In this document: one piece after another, positions 1-9,171 of the stretch
Numbering within the stretch: position 1 is the first letter of the stretch
Layout: each line of letters begins with the position of its first letter
Source: Brevibacillus sp.
Lineage (GTDB): Bacteria > Bacillota > Bacilli > Brevibacillales > Brevibacillaceae
Assembly: GCA_029240815.1 (NCBI GenBank)
Contig: JARDZO010000054.1
Span: 1 to 23,321 of the forward strand
Direction of reading: 5' to 3'
Length of the DNA stretch: 23,321 nucleotides
The notes under the pieces: generated by a model
The model's database searches: none
What the model was told of the DNA's origin: nothing
Seen by the model: only the letters and a program-made list of their open reading frames with translations
Translations under genes and position numbers: made by a program

Positions 1-441
1 TGCAGAGGACCCAGGAGAGCTGTACTTTTCCTTCTCCTCTTCACTCGCCAAAGACACCATTTCTGCCTTCAGTCCCAGATTTTGAAATCCGTGCAATAGC
101 CCCAGACTAATGGTCTTGTATGCCTCTGTCACGCTGGAAGGCATTTTGGGGTGCTCTTCCGACACGATGACGCTATAGGTGAGCTCTTTGTCGTGGAGAA
201 CGGCGCGCCCTCCTGTTGCTCGGCGCACAAAACCCAAACCGCTATCGCGGAGTGCATCCATATTGATTTCCTTCATCGCCTTTTGAAAATATCCGATCGA
301 CAATGTGGCCGGATCCCATGTGTAAAAACGGACAGTCGGCGGTACCTTGCCTTCGCTGTGCAATTGCAAGATAGCCTCATCCACTGCCATATTCATCGCG
401 GGAGACATTGCTTCCGTCACAATATAACGCCACTGTTCCAT
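1..441 (-). CDS. lipM: Octanoyltransferase LipM (5' part, cut by window edge)
   Basis: Reading the minus strand from an ATG at 441 gives 147 codons that stay open to base 1, so the gene continues outside the window. The protein begins [24 protein letters not shown] and carries the lipoate/octanoate ligase-fold signature [19 protein letters not shown] at about residues 67-85, typical of LipM (YqhM) of Bacillales. LipM moves octanoyl from acyl carrier protein to the GcvH protein, the first step of lipoate assembly. The readable part ends in GSSA; in LipM proteins as I remember them, the catalytic cysteine follows almost at once, so it should lie just past the edge. An AGGAGG ribosome binding site (449-456) precedes the start by about 7 bases. 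It lies 79 bases downstream of murG on the same strand and may share its transcript. Full family length is about 280 aa. Confidence 0.9.
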   Translation of the reverse strand, partial: MEQWRYIVTEAMSPAMNMAVDEAILQLHSEGKVPPTVRFYTWDPATLSIGYFQKAMKEINMDALRDSGLGFVRRATGGRAVLHDKELTYSVIVSEEHPKMPSSVTEAYKTISLGLLHGFQNLGLKAEMVSLASEEEKEKYSSPGSSA

Positions 442-520
442 CCTATGTACCTCCTCTTTTACAACGCATTCATTGTAGCCTTCCCGTGCGAGGATCGGCA
501 AGACCCGGATGGGCAATTGT

Positions 521-1588
521 TCAGCTTGCCGCATTCTTGAGGAGGGATATAACCTGTGCCAGCGCATCTGCGTGGGTATCCTCTTTCATACGACGCACCA
601 GATCGGATCGATTTTCTCCGAGCCTTTTTAGGGCTTGCAAAAATGTTGTATCCGATAAATCCTCCTCCAGCAGTACCTCGCAAAAGCCTCTTTTTTCAAA
701 GGATCGTGCATTCAATATCTGATCACCGCGACTAGCTGCTTTGGATAACGGAATCAACAGCATGGGCTTGCGCAGAGCGAGGCATTCAAAGATCGCATTG
801 GAGCCAGCACGAGAAACGACCAGATCAGCCATAGCCATGAAGTCTGGCAGTTCGTCCTTGACATACTCATACTGTCGATAACCCGATTGTTGAAGTGCTT
901 CGTCACGCTGACCCCTCCCACAGATGTGAACGACCTGATAATCCGTGAGCAAGACCGACAGCTGGCTTCTTACCACTTCATTGATGCGGCGTGCTCCCAG
1001 ACTGCCACCCATGACGAGCAGGACGGGCTTTTGAGACGTAAATCCGCAGAGGGAGATTCCTCTCTCCAGCGATCCATTTAGCAGCTCAGAACGGATCACA
1101 GCCCCTACATGGACGCCTTTTGATGGCGGGAGATGATGGACGGTTTCCGGAAAGGTGACGCAAACTTTGCTGGCGAATGGAACCGATAAGCGATTGGCTA
1201 ATCCCGGAGTCAGGTCGGATTCATGAATCACCACTGGCAGACGATTCATCCAGCCTCCCAGTACGACTGGTACGGAGACAAACCCGCCCTTGGAAAAAAT
1301 GACATCCGGCTTCCATGTGCGCAAGAAGCGAAAAGCCTCCCAGATTCCTTTGGTGACACGAAAAGGATCCGTAAAATTTTTCCAGTTGAAATAACGGCGC
1401 AGCTTTCCAGATGAGATTCCTACATATCGAACGCCAGTCAGTCCCCCGACCAGCTCCTTCTCAATTCCATTCGTCGACCCGATATAGGCGACTTCCCAAC
1501 CTGCCTCCAGAAAATGTGGAATCAAGGCGAGATTGACCGTCACATGTCCTGCCGATCCACCACCTGTAAAGACAATTCGCTTTTTCAT
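521..1588 (-). CDS. murG: UDP-GlcNAc--undecaprenyl-PP-MurNAc-pentapeptide GlcNAc transferase, stand-alone MurG type
   Basis: 355 aa, the normal MurG length. MurG adds GlcNAc to lipid I on the cytoplasmic face of the membrane to make lipid II. Visible motifs: the N-terminal glycine-rich loop GGGSAGH (9-15), GKLRRYF (61-67), HESD (122-125), the nucleotide-sugar loop GGSLGA (194-199), [10 protein letters not shown] (259-268) and SRGDQILNA (286-294). The loop is of the GGGSAGH type seen in the B. cereus-like MurG, rather than the GGTGGH type encoded in division-wall (dcw) clusters. No other wall gene is adjacent, so this may be a second MurG copy. A GGGGGTG ribosome binding site precedes the ATG. 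It sits just after the gcv terminator and upstream of lipM. Whether it is the essential or an accessory MurG cannot be told from here. Confidence 0.9.
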   Translation of the reverse strand: MKKRIVFTGGGSAGHVTVNLALIPHFLEAGWEVAYIGSTNGIEKELVGGLTGVRYVGISSGKLRRYFNWKNFTDPFRVTKGIWEAFRFLRTWKPDVIFSKGGFVSVPVVLGGWMNRLPVVIHESDLTPGLANRLSVPFASKVCVTFPETVHHLPPSKGVHVGAVIRSELLNGSLERGISLCGFTSQKPVLLVMGGSLGARRINEVVRSQLSVLLTDYQVVHICGRGQRDEALQQSGYRQYEYVKDELPDFMAMADLVVSRAGSNAIFECLALRKPMLLIPLSKAASRGDQILNARSFEKRGFCEVLLEEDLSDTTFLQALKRLGENRSDLVRRMKEDTHADALAQVISLLKNAAS

Positions 1589-1604
1589 CCCGACACCCCC
1601 TGTT

Positions 1605-1620
1605 TCCCTCCATCATATCA
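1605..1620 (-). promoter_or_regulatory. Possible extended -10 promoter of murG-lipM
   Basis: On the minus strand the bases 1620-1612 read TGATATGAT, an extended -10 element (TG-N-TATGAT) with no good -35 hexamer. It lies between the gcv terminator and the murG ribosome binding site, which is where a promoter is needed if the terminator works. Motif only. Confidence 0.35.
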
Positions 1621-1632
1621 TCACCAGGAAAG

Positions 1633-1664
1633 AAAAACCGCCCTCAAGAATTCAGGCGGTTTTT
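1633..1664 (-). terminator. Rho-independent terminator of the gcv operon
   Basis: The arms ACCGCC (1637-1642) and GGCGGT (1655-1660) form a stem flanked by A5 on one side and T5 on the other. It starts 14 bases after the gcvPB stop codon. The symmetric A/T flanks mean it could stop transcription in both directions. Confidence 0.85.
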
Positions 1665-1678
1665 CGATAGTCATATGA

Positions 1679-3148
1679 TTAGGCTTGCGGCTGGTAACGC
1701 AGGATTGGTTTGCGTGCAGCAGTCGCCTCATCCAGGCGTTTTACCACTGTAGTATGCGGTGCTTCCTGTACGATTTCCGGAGTCTCTTCACACTCGCGGG
1801 CAATTTGCAGCATCGCGTCGATGAATTCATCTAGCGTCTCTTTTGTTTCGGTTTCGGTCGGCTCGATCATCAAGCACTCGTCGACAATCAGCGGGAAGTA
1901 GATGGTCGGCGGATGGTAGCCGAAGTCCAGCAAACGTTTCGCGATATCGAGTGTACGGACACCCAGTTTCTTTTGCAAAACACCGGACAGAACGAATTCA
2001 TGCTTGCAGACTTGATCAAATGGCAAATGGTATGCCGTTGCCAGACGACGCATCATGTAGTTGGCGTTCAACACGGCATTTTGCGATACCTGCAGCAAGC
2101 CTTCTGGACCCATCGTACGAATATAGCTGTAAGCGCGCACGAGAATACCAAAGTTTCCGTTGTAGCCTTTCACACGACCGATCGATTGTGGGCGGTTGCT
2201 ATCCCAGTAGAACGTGCCGTCTTCTTTTTTCGAAACGATCGGGGTTGGCAGGAATGGTTCGAGTACTTTCTTGACCCCAACCGGACCTGCACCTGGTCCA
2301 CCGCCGCCATGAGGACCTGTAAACGTTTTGTGCAAGTTGAGATGCACGACGTCAAAGCCCATGTCGCCAGGACGAGCGATACCCAAGATTGCGTTGGCAT
2401 TGGCTCCGTCATAATACAGGAGTCCGCCCGCTTCATGGACGATCTGCGCCATTTCCACGATATCTTCCTCAAACAGTCCGAGTGTGTTTGGATTGGTCAG
2501 CATCAGAGCTGCTGTATCCGAACCAACCGCTTCACGCAATGCTTGAATATCTACCAAGCCACGGTCATTGGACGGAATGGTAACCGTGTCGAGACCAGCT
2601 ACAGCTGCGGACGCAGGGTTGGTTCCGTGCGCAGAGTTTGGGACGATGACTTTCGTACGATGACCTTCGCCGCGACTTTCATGGTACGCACGGATCATCA
2701 TCAGACCGGTCCATTCACCTGCGGCACCCGCTGCTGGTTGCAACGTGACCTGATCCATACCTGTGATTTCTGCCAGTTCTTCCTGCAGATTGTAGAGCAG
2801 CTCCAAGCCACCTTGTACGGTTTCTTCCGGTTGGTATGGGTGTGTTTGTGCAAAACCAGGATAACGAGCGATATCTTCGTTAATCTTTGGATTGTACTTC
2901 ATCGTGCAAGATCCAAGCGGATAAAAACCGTTGTCTACCCCGTGATTGCGACGGGACAGCTCGGTATAGTGACGAACCAGCTGTAGCTCGGATACTTCTG
3001 GCAGCTCGGCTGGCGTCTCGCGAATGAGGTGCTTCGGCAGCAGGCTGGCTACTTCTACTTCGGGTACATCCAGTGCCGGTAGATTGTAGCCCACACGTCC
3101 TGGTTTGCTCATTTCAAAAATCAGTGCTTTCTCCTGGTCTCTATGCAC
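1679..3148 (-). CDS. gcvPB: Glycine dehydrogenase (decarboxylating) subunit 2
   Basis: This is the PLP-carrying half of the split P-protein. With GcvPA it decarboxylates glycine and passes the aminomethyl group to lipoyl-GcvH. The PLP lysine lies in [20 protein letters not shown], at about residue 274. Other conserved blocks are [15 protein letters not shown] near the N-terminus and [12 protein letters not shown] place the start at GTG 3148: it follows GGAGG by 9 bases and gives 489 aa beginning [21 protein letters not shown], matching the usual family start. A longer reading from 3184 would add 12 Arg/Trp-rich residues that are only the gcvPA reading frame shifted. The start overlaps the end of gcvPA by 8 bases, so translation is probably coupled, fitting a 1:1 heterodimer. 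A terminator follows the stop. Confidence 0.95.
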   Translation of the reverse strand: MHRDQEKALIFEMSKPGRVGYNLPALDVPEVEVASLLPKHLIRETPAELPEVSELQLVRHYTELSRRNHGVDNGFYPLGSCTMKYNPKINEDIARYPGFAQTHPYQPEETVQGGLELLYNLQEELAEITGMDQVTLQPAAGAAGEWTGLMMIRAYHESRGEGHRTKVIVPNSAHGTNPASAAVAGLDTVTIPSNDRGLVDIQALREAVGSDTAALMLTNPNTLGLFEEDIVEMAQIVHEAGGLLYYDGANANAILGIARPGDMGFDVVHLNLHKTFTGPHGGGGPGAGPVGVKKVLEPFLPTPIVSKKEDGTFYWDSNRPQSIGRVKGYNGNFGILVRAYSYIRTMGPEGLLQVSQNAVLNANYMMRRLATAYHLPFDQVCKHEFVLSGVLQKKLGVRTLDIAKRLLDFGYHPPTIYFPLIVDECLMIEPTETETKETLDEFIDAMLQIARECEETPEIVQEAPHTTVVKRLDEATAARKPILRYQPQA

Positions 3149-4493
3149 GAGTGATCGCCTCCAATTCCTGCGCCAGTTGGTCAATTTCTTCTTTCGTTCT
3201 CAGTTCCGTTACGGCCAGGAGCATATGTCCCGCCAGCTCTGGATAATCCATACCCAGGTCGTAACCACCGATGATTCCTGCGCCCAGCAGCTTTTTGTTT
3301 ACGTCTGCTACTGGTTGGGACAGCTTCACAGCAAACTCATTAAAGAATGGGGAAGTAAAGACGATTTCCAGCCCTTTTGCTTGTAGCGCTTGTTTTGCAT
3401 AATGCGCTTTTTGCAGGTTCATCATCGCCATTTCCTGTACGCCTTGCTTACCCAGTGCTGTCATGGTAATCGCAGCTGCCAGCGCAAGCAGTGCCTGATT
3501 GGAGCAAATATTGGAAGTCGCTTTTTCACGACGAATGTGTTGTTCACGAGCTTGCAGCGTCAAAACGAAGCCACGCTTGCCGTTTTCGTCCTTGGTCTGG
3601 CCGACGATACGACCTGGCATTTTGCGCATCAGCTTGGTTGTCGTAGCGAAATAGCCGCAGTGCGGCCCACCAAAGGAAGCCGGAATTCCGAACGGCTGCA
3701 TGTCACCCACCACGATGTCTGCACCCAGTTTGCCTGGTGCTTCCAGTACGCCTAGCGCGAGTGGATTGGAGGATGTGATCAAAAGCGCTCCATTTCCGTG
3801 TGCGATAGATTCCACTACCGACAAGTCCTCAACGTTACCAAAGAAGTTCGGGTATTGTACGATAACGGCCGCTGTGTTGTCATTGATCAAAGCTTCGAGC
3901 GCTTGTGTATCGGTCACGCCCTCACTGTTCATGCCTACCTCGACCAGTTCCACGTTTTGCCCGTATGCATATGTTTTCAGCACGCCACGTGCTTCCGGAT
4001 GAACAGCACGGGAAACGATCACCCGTTTTTTCCCTGTGTGTCCTGCTGCCATCATCGCTGCTTCGGCCAAGGAAGTCGCGCCATCGTACATAGAAGAGTT
4101 GGCTACTTCCATTCCGGTCAGCTCACATACCATTGTTTGGAATTCAAAAATGGCTTGCAGCTCACCTTGGCTGATTTCTGGCTGGTATGGCGTGTAAGCG
4201 GTGAAAAATTCGCCGCGCAGCAACATGTGGTTCACTGTGCTCGGGGTGTAATGCTGATAAACGCCTGCCCCCAAGAAGTTTACATGCGTGCTGAAATTGA
4301 CGTTTTTATTGGCCAAGCCTGTAAAGTATTTGACCAGTTCCGGCTCAGAGAGAGCCTCTGGGATTTGAATAGCACCTTTGAAGCGCACTTCTTCTGGGAT
4401 ATCGGCAAACAGTTCCTCGACACTGGAAATGCCGAGAGTTGCCAGCATTTCGCGCTTGTCCTGATCGGTTTGGGGCAGGTAGCGGTATTTCAC
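3141..4493 (-). CDS. gcvPA: Glycine dehydrogenase (decarboxylating) subunit 1
   Basis: 450 aa, the usual length for the N-terminal half of the split glycine decarboxylase. It begins [21 protein letters not shown], with GTG as start, and AAAGGAGGAG about 7 bases upstream. Typical stretches include [39 protein letters not shown] and [15 protein letters not shown], the last two being hallmarks of aminotransferase-fold GcvP. It lacks the PLP lysine, which is in GcvPB. It forms the P-protein heterodimer with GcvPB. It lies 41 bases after gcvT and overlaps gcvPB by 8 bases, so all three genes are one transcript under the glycine riboswitch. Confidence 0.95.
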   Translation of the reverse strand: MKYRYLPQTDQDKREMLATLGISSVEELFADIPEEVRFKGAIQIPEALSEPELVKYFTGLANKNVNFSTHVNFLGAGVYQHYTPSTVNHMLLRGEFFTAYTPYQPEISQGELQAIFEFQTMVCELTGMEVANSSMYDGATSLAEAAMMAAGHTGKKRVIVSRAVHPEARGVLKTYAYGQNVELVEVGMNSEGVTDTQALEALINDNTAAVIVQYPNFFGNVEDLSVVESIAHGNGALLITSSNPLALGVLEAPGKLGADIVVGDMQPFGIPASFGGPHCGYFATTTKLMRKMPGRIVGQTKDENGKRGFVLTLQAREQHIRREKATSNICSNQALLALAAAITMTALGKQGVQEMAMMNLQKAHYAKQALQAKGLEIVFTSPFFNEFAVKLSQPVADVNKKLLGAGIIGGYDLGMDYPELAGHMLLAVTELRTKEEIDQLAQELEAITRA

Positions 4494-4534
4494 GAACGTA
4501 CTCCTCCTTTAAGTAGGTTGGATGGGTCTTGCCA

Positions 4535-5638
4535 TCAATTTTTTGGACGTTTATAGAAAGGAGCGGCAACCACTTCTGCTTTGAGTCGTTTTCCGCGAAT
4601 TTCAACTTCGAGTGTGGTTCCCAGAGCAGCATGCTCACTCTTGATGAGGGCGAGACCGACGTTCTTTTTCAAGGTCGGAGATTGGGTTCCTGTGGTGACT
4701 TCCCCGATCAGCTCTTCACCAACATATACTGGGTAGTGCGTACGCGGGATGCCCCGGTCGATCATTTCAATCCCAACCAGCTTGCGCGGTGCACCGTTTT
4801 CTTTTTGTGCCTTGAGCACTTCTTGACCGATAAACGGCACTTCCTTGTCAACCTTAACGGCAAAGCCAATACCCGCTTCGATCGGCGTAATCGTCTGGCT
4901 CAGCTCTTGACCATAAAGTGGAAGCTTGGCTTCAAAGCGCAGAGTATCGCGCGCGCCCAGACCACACGGCACCAAGCCTTCTTCTGCACCTGCTGCCAGC
5001 AAGGTATCCCAGAGTTTTGCCGCCTGGTCTGCAGCCAGGTAAATTTCAAATCCGTCTTCACCGGTGTAGCCAGTACGAGAGACCAGTGCTGGAACTCCAT
5101 CCACCAGAACATCGGACTGAAAGCGGAAAACGCCAATTTGGGACAAGTCTGTTGTCGTCAGCTTTTGCACAATGCTCTCCGCAGCAGGACCTTGAACCGC
5201 GAGCTGCGCAGTTTGTGGCGATATATTTTCGATCGTCACGCCTTCAATCAGATGCTCTTGCAACCAAGCGTAGTCCTTGTCAATATTGCCTGCATTAATG
5301 ACCAGCAAGTAGTGGTCATCAGCGTATTTATACACCAATAGATCGTCGACGGTGCCTCCATCCGGATAGCAGAGCACACTGTATTGTGCCTGACCGACAG
5401 CCAGTTTGGACACGTCGTTGGTCGTGACGCGCTGGAGATAAGCGAGTGCGTTCTCTCCTTTTACATCCACCTCTCCCATGTGGGAAACGTCAAACAGTCC
5501 AGCTTTGGTCCGTACTGCTTCATGCTCTTGACCGATACTGGAAAACTGAACGGGCAGTTCCCAGCCACCAAAGTCAATGGTTTTCCCACCGTACTTCGCG
5601 TAAGAATCAAACAGCGGTGTTCTTTTCAATGTGGACAT
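4535..5638 (-). CDS. gcvT: Aminomethyltransferase (glycine cleavage T-protein)
   Basis: 367 aa from the ATG at 5638, chosen because AGGAGGTG lies just upstream and the protein then begins [19 protein letters not shown] as in the family. The frame stays open upstream to 5851, but that part is the riboswitch and terminator leader. T-protein transfers the methylene group from aminomethyl-GcvH to tetrahydrofolate, releasing ammonia. Visible motifs: FDVSHMGE (about 49-56), the folate-site aspartate region [10 protein letters not shown] (about 94-103) and [11 protein letters not shown]. First gene of gcvT-gcvPA-gcvPB. Regulation by glycine is expected from the tandem aptamers and terminator between 5737 and 5986. 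The gcvH carrier and the L-protein are not in the window. Confidence 0.95.
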   Translation of the reverse strand: MSTLKRTPLFDSYAKYGGKTIDFGGWELPVQFSSIGQEHEAVRTKAGLFDVSHMGEVDVKGENALAYLQRVTTNDVSKLAVGQAQYSVLCYPDGGTVDDLLVYKYADDHYLLVINAGNIDKDYAWLQEHLIEGVTIENISPQTAQLAVQGPAAESIVQKLTTTDLSQIGVFRFQSDVLVDGVPALVSRTGYTGEDGFEIYLAADQAAKLWDTLLAAGAEEGLVPCGLGARDTLRFEAKLPLYGQELSQTITPIEAGIGFAVKVDKEVPFIGQEVLKAQKENGAPRKLVGIEMIDRGIPRTHYPVYVGEELIGEVTTGTQSPTLKKNVGLALIKSEHAALGTTLEVEIRGKRLKAEVVAAPFYKRPKN

Positions 5639-5736
5639 AAGGGCACCTCCTGAAAGCCAACCTGGTTGGCGTTTTTCCCCAAGTGAAACGGATTTGGCTG
5701 ATCGCCATTTGTGCTGCGACATCCTAACGAAAGCAC

Positions 5737-5791
5737 AAAAAAGAGGACGAAAAATGGGTACACCAAGTAATGGTGCCCATTTCTCCTCCTC
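5737..5791 (-). terminator. Regulatory terminator of the glycine riboswitch
   Basis: On the minus strand a long stem pairs AGAGGAGGAGAAATGGG-CACC with GGTG-TACCCATTTTTCGTCCTC, followed by six T (5737-5742). The 5' arm includes the AGAG bases that also close the P1 stem of the second aptamer, so terminator and ligand-bound aptamer appear mutually exclusive. This fits the known ON-type glycine switch: glycine bound, terminator broken, gcv genes transcribed. Confidence 0.85.
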
Positions 5792-5892
5792 TGTCCTTGG
5801 TACCTGAGAGTTACCTTGCGCATCAAGTGAGGCGGGGATCACCTCACCCACAAGTTTCCCCTTTGGTGGCTCCTATTTGAGCTCTCTCCAGA
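5788..5892 (-). promoter_or_regulatory. Glycine riboswitch, second aptamer
   Basis: The minus strand reads CTCTGGAGAGAGC, then AGGAGCCACC, an extended P3 hairpin (GTGAGGTGATCCCCGCCTCAC region), CGCAAGGTAACTCTCAGGTACC and AGGACAGAG. The GGAGAG / GGAGC / CTCTCAGG order is the glycine aptamer core. CTCTG at its 5' side can pair with CAGAG at its 3' side to make P1, and the CAGAG side is reused by the downstream terminator. It directly follows aptamer 1, giving the classic tandem layout. Confidence 0.88.
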
Positions 5893-5986
5893 GTTGCGTC
5901 CAGTAGAGGTACTTTTGCCTGAGAGATTCACCGTCACCGGTTTGCTCCTTCGGCGCTGCCGTGTCAGGCAGTCTCTCCCTGCTACT
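5884..5986 (-). promoter_or_regulatory. Glycine riboswitch, first aptamer
   Basis: The minus strand reads GTAGCAGGGAGAGAC, then GCCGAAGGAGCAAACC, GGTGAATCTCTCAGGCAAA, AGTACC and GGACG, the near-consensus glycine aptamer including the GCCGAAGGAGCAA and CTCTCAGGCAAA blocks. With aptamer 2 it forms the two-aptamer switch that controls gcvT operons in Bacillales. An open frame crosses this element (5873-6070), but it is the riboswitch and not a gene. Confidence 0.92.
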
Positions 5987-6210
5987 ATCATTCGCGTTGG
6001 ATACGTGGTCATACATAAGTTTTTGATATGATTCCATACTAACGAGTGAACTTCCTCTATATCCTACCATGAGAGTAAGCTCTTGAAAATATGCAAATTC
6101 ACAGTTATCTCAAGAAATACTTAACAAAATGATCAACATAAATAAAAACGTTAAGCTTTATCAGTTTCGTCATGAAAGATATGGCACAGACACGCAAAGG
6201 AGTTACACAT
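5987..6210. other. Divergent leader between the gcv riboswitch and the helicase operon
   Basis: This AT-rich spacer has to hold the minus-strand gcv promoter and the plus-strand helicase promoter. I found only weak hexamers (for example minus-strand TTGAGA-16-TATTTT around 6084-6111, which would leave a leader of about 90 bases before the first aptamer), so no site is assigned. No gene is seen here. Confidence 0.5.
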
Positions 6211-7923
6211 ATGCCGAATATTCCTGTTACCTTTGACACCAGCTGGCTTGATCCGCTGACGGAACGTATGCAAGAGGACGGACCTTGGGACAAATGGGAA
6301 CTGTTCAAACTGGCGCTGGAAGCTGAGGAAGCCATGGCTGTTCGAGAATTTGACCAATTGCAGTCTTTAAAGTACTTGCCTCTCTTGTCTCCCTTCCCTC
6401 ATCAACTGCAAACGGCAGAGCGCGTATTGCTCGATATGCGTGGCCGAGCGATCCTCGCCGATGAAGTAGGCTTGGGGAAAACGATAGAAGCTGGGCTGAT
6501 CATGAAAGAATACATGGTTCGTGGACTTGCAAAAAAGATTCTCGTACTCGTCCCCGCTTCCCTCGTCATTCAATGGACGAAGGAATTGCATCAAAAATTC
6601 GGGATCACAGCTGTTGCTCAGAAAAAAGAGTACATGTGGCGTCAGCACGATGTGGTAGTCGCCTCTATCGATACAGCCAAACGCGATCCGCATCGGCGTC
6701 ACGTTCTCGACATTGATTACGATATGCTCATTATCGATGAAGCACACAAGCTCAAAAACAAGCGGACTCGCAACTACCAATTCGTCAAAGAAATCCGCAA
6801 GAAATACTGTCTGCTGCTGACGGCCACACCGATTCAGAATGAAATGGACGAGCTGTACAACCTGATTAATCTGCTGAAGCCCGGCCATTTGGGACATAAC
6901 GCTACATTCTCTTCGAATTATGTAGAAGGCAAGCGGCAGTCCAAAAACAGCGAGAAGCTGCGGGGAGAAATCGAGAAAGTCATGATCCGCAATAAGCGCA
7001 GCGACGGTGGCATTCAGTTCACTAGCCGACGTGTACAATCCGTGCCAATCGAGCTGTCTGCCGAAGAGCTGGCTCTCTACGATGGCGTCACACGCTTTGT
7101 ACGGGAACAGTACCACACGGGAATCTCAGGTGGCGGCTTCAATTCTCTGTCTCTCATCACCCTGCAGCGCGAGGTTTGTTCGAGCAAGGAAGCAGCATTT
7201 ATGACTCTTTACAATATGCATCAGCGTACGGCGGAGGACTCTGCCATGCGTGAGCAAATCGTTGAGTTGGTCGAGATGATTAAGAAAATCGAAACCCATT
7301 CCAAAGCAGCCAAAACCGTGGAATTGATTCAAAACATCAATGACAAGGTCATTATATTTACGGAATACCGCGCTACCCAAAACTATTTGCAAAAGTACTT
7401 GCATGATCATGGCATCACTTCCGTACCGTTTCGCGGCGGGTTTAAACGCAGCAAAAAAGACTGGATGACGGACCTGTTCCAAAATCGCGCCCAAGTACTG
7501 ATTGCAACAGAAGCCGGCGGTGAAGGGATCAACCTGCAATTTTGCAATCAGGTGATCAATTACGACATGCCTTGGAATCCTATGCGCGTCGAGCAGCGAA
7601 TCGGGCGTGTCCATCGCCTCGGTCAGAAACGGGATGTCTATATCCACAACCTTTCTACCGTAGGAACAATCGAGGAACACATCTTGAACCTGCTCTACGA
7701 AAAAATCGATCTGTTTGAAATGGTGATTGGGGAATTGGACGACATCGTAGAGCGACTCAATCTCAATCACTCTCTCGAAGAAAATCTCATCCAGATCATC
7801 ATGGACTCGCGATCCTCCAAGGAAATGGCTCTCAAGCTAGACAACATGGGACATGCCATCCGAGCCATTCGCCAGACGCAACCTCGGACTGATTCCGCGT
7901 TATCCGAAGCAGCAGACCAATAA
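6211..7923 (+). CDS. yqhH: SNF2-family DEAD/DEAH-box helicase (YqhH type)
   Basis: 570 aa from the ATG at 6211, selected because AAAGGAG lies 8 bases before it and the protein then starts MPNIPVTFDTSWLDPLTERMQ; an in-frame ATG at 6172 has no such site. Motifs in order: Walker A in ADEVGLGKTIEAG (83-95), DEAH (176-179), TATP (204-207), then the second RecA lobe with TEAGGEGINLQ (motif V) and QRIGRVHRLGQ (motif VI). This is the compact SNF2/RapA-like ATPase found beside gcvT in Bacillus as YqhH (about 557 aa there). It likely translocates on double-stranded DNA; the cellular role is not known to me. It is followed after 20 bases by yqhG and divergent from the gcv operon. Confidence 0.93.
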   Translation: MPNIPVTFDTSWLDPLTERMQEDGPWDKWELFKLALEAEEAMAVREFDQLQSLKYLPLLSPFPHQLQTAERVLLDMRGRAILADEVGLGKTIEAGLIMKEYMVRGLAKKILVLVPASLVIQWTKELHQKFGITAVAQKKEYMWRQHDVVVASIDTAKRDPHRRHVLDIDYDMLIIDEAHKLKNKRTRNYQFVKEIRKKYCLLLTATPIQNEMDELYNLINLLKPGHLGHNATFSSNYVEGKRQSKNSEKLRGEIEKVMIRNKRSDGGIQFTSRRVQSVPIELSAEELALYDGVTRFVREQYHTGISGGGFNSLSLITLQREVCSSKEAAFMTLYNMHQRTAEDSAMREQIVELVEMIKKIETHSKAAKTVELIQNINDKVIIFTEYRATQNYLQKYLHDHGITSVPFRGGFKRSKKDWMTDLFQNRAQVLIATEAGGEGINLQFCNQVINYDMPWNPMRVEQRIGRVHRLGQKRDVYIHNLSTVGTIEEHILNLLYEKIDLFEMVIGELDDIVERLNLNHSLEENLIQIIMDSRSSKEMALKLDNMGHAIRAIRQTQPRTDSALSEAADQ

Positions 7924-7943
7924 ACACGAAAAGAGGTTCTCCT

Positions 7944-9068
7944 ATGCAGCAGGAACAGGTCCGGCAATTTGTGGAGCGCTATCTCGCATCCTTTTCTGCC
8001 CATATCGTCGAATCCCATCCCGACTACTTGACCGTCAAGCTTCCCGTCGACGTCGACAAGGACATCGGAAATCGTCCGTTTTATTGGAGCTGGGTAGAAA
8101 AAATGAATATCGCGTATCAGCCTTTGGTGCTGACGTTTGCCTTTCATCCCGATCGTCTCCCGGAAGGACTGCGTGCAGAATATGTCCATTTGGGAGCAAC
8201 ACGAATGCAACAAATCTTTGAATCCACCAAAAAGCACGGTCGCTTCCTCTGCATGTACGAACAAAAAACAGGAGTACCCAGCGCTTCAAGACGGTCTACG
8301 CCACTCGTCCCTTGGCTTGGGCTCAATCTGAAAGTCTCTCTTCTCTGCGATAAGAAGCGAGACATTCTACTCTACTTGGGGATCAACTTGCACAACCCGC
8401 GAGTGGTCCACGACTTCACTTCGTTTTTGTTCCGTCTGCCGCTCAGTCCTACCATTCCTGACTATTTTTACACAATGGACCGGCGAATTACGGTTCCTCA
8501 GGCGCTGGCAATGGCAGAGCAGGAAGTGACTAACGTTCTAAAGCTGGAGGATCAGACATGGGCAGAAGAGGCTCGGAGTCGCTTGCAGGAAGAACTCGAT
8601 ATTCTTGCCGCCTATTATGAAGAGCTCGCTCGCCGCGAACCAGAATCGGCTGAGAAAGAATCAGAAGACGTAACCACGGAAGAAGAAAACATAGAAGAGG
8701 AGCAACTAGAGGAGCAGCCTGCAACTGTACCAGATCAAACCATTCATCCTGCTAGCTCAGTGAGTGTCGAACAGCCGCAGTCGTTTGACGAATATCGGGC
8801 TACAGGAGGGAGAATCCTCGACTTTTTACGTGCCAATGGGATTCAGGTGACACCAAGGGAAGAGATCAATCAGAAGGAATGGCGAAAAAGCACACCAGAC
8901 GAGGAACGACAACGTCGTATGGACGAACTGAGATGGCAGCATGAACCGCGAATTGACGTGCAGTTTATTAACGGAGGGCTGTTTTACCTGTCGTCCACTC
9001 CTCCACTCGTATCGACTTCTCAGTTAAAAAATACATCCAAATCCCCCGTATCTGGACGAATTCTGTAA
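7944..9068 (+). CDS. yqhG: YqhG family protein with extended acidic linker
   Basis: 374 aa; AGAGG precedes the ATG by 7 bases. The N-terminal 230 residues (for example IGNRPFYWSWVEKMNI, LVPWLGLNLKVSLLCDKK and PTIPDYFYTMDRRI) match the YqhG family, which in B. subtilis is only about 260 aa as I recall. The added length is a Glu-rich, probably disordered segment at about 231-262 and a segment to about 310, before the conserved tail RMDELRWQHEPRIDVQFINGGLFYLS (about 325-350). No catalytic motif is visible and the function is unknown. Its constant pairing with the YqhH helicase, also seen here, suggests that the two proteins act together. Confidence 0.85.
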   Translation: MQQEQVRQFVERYLASFSAHIVESHPDYLTVKLPVDVDKDIGNRPFYWSWVEKMNIAYQPLVLTFAFHPDRLPEGLRAEYVHLGATRMQQIFESTKKHGRFLCMYEQKTGVPSASRRSTPLVPWLGLNLKVSLLCDKKRDILLYLGINLHNPRVVHDFTSFLFRLPLSPTIPDYFYTMDRRITVPQALAMAEQEVTNVLKLEDQTWAEEARSRLQEELDILAAYYEELARREPESAEKESEDVTTEEENIEEEQLEEQPATVPDQTIHPASSVSVEQPQSFDEYRATGGRILDFLRANGIQVTPREEINQKEWRKSTPDEERQRRMDELRWQHEPRIDVQFINGGLFYLSSTPPLVSTSQLKNTSKSPVSGRIL

Positions 9069-9171
9069 AAGAACTGCGAGAAAAGGTGCGAAGGACAAGA
9101 CAAGTTGCAACAAATCTTTTTGGCATACCTGGTTACAATAGGATTAGGAAAGCTTCTGCAAAAGGTGGTGC

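Noticed and set aside
1913..2986. Plus-strand open frame of 357 codons opposite gcvPB
   Set aside because: Fully antisense to a confidently identified gene; the residues are Arg/His/Cys-rich with no family, no ribosome binding site or promoter is seen, and high-GC third positions of gcvPB explain the open frame.
3798..5341. Plus-strand open frames (252 and 270 codons) opposite gcvPA and gcvT
   Set aside because: Antisense shadows of conserved genes, with no start signals or recognisable protein.
5639..5851. N-terminal extension of gcvT
   Set aside because: The frame is open but contains the riboswitch terminator and aptamer bases; the family start and AGGAGGTG site place the start at 5638.
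5873..6070. Small minus-strand frame of 65 codons
   Set aside because: It coincides with aptamer 1 of the glycine riboswitch.
6367..7770. Minus-strand open frames (249 and 214 codons) opposite the SNF2 helicase
   Set aside because: Same reason: the plus strand carries all helicase motifs and the minus frames show no family features.
9105..9139. Promoter TTGCAA...TACAAT upstream of the secreted-protein gene
   Set aside because: The two hexamers are 23 bases apart; at 17 bases the -35 is CAAATC, too poor to assign.
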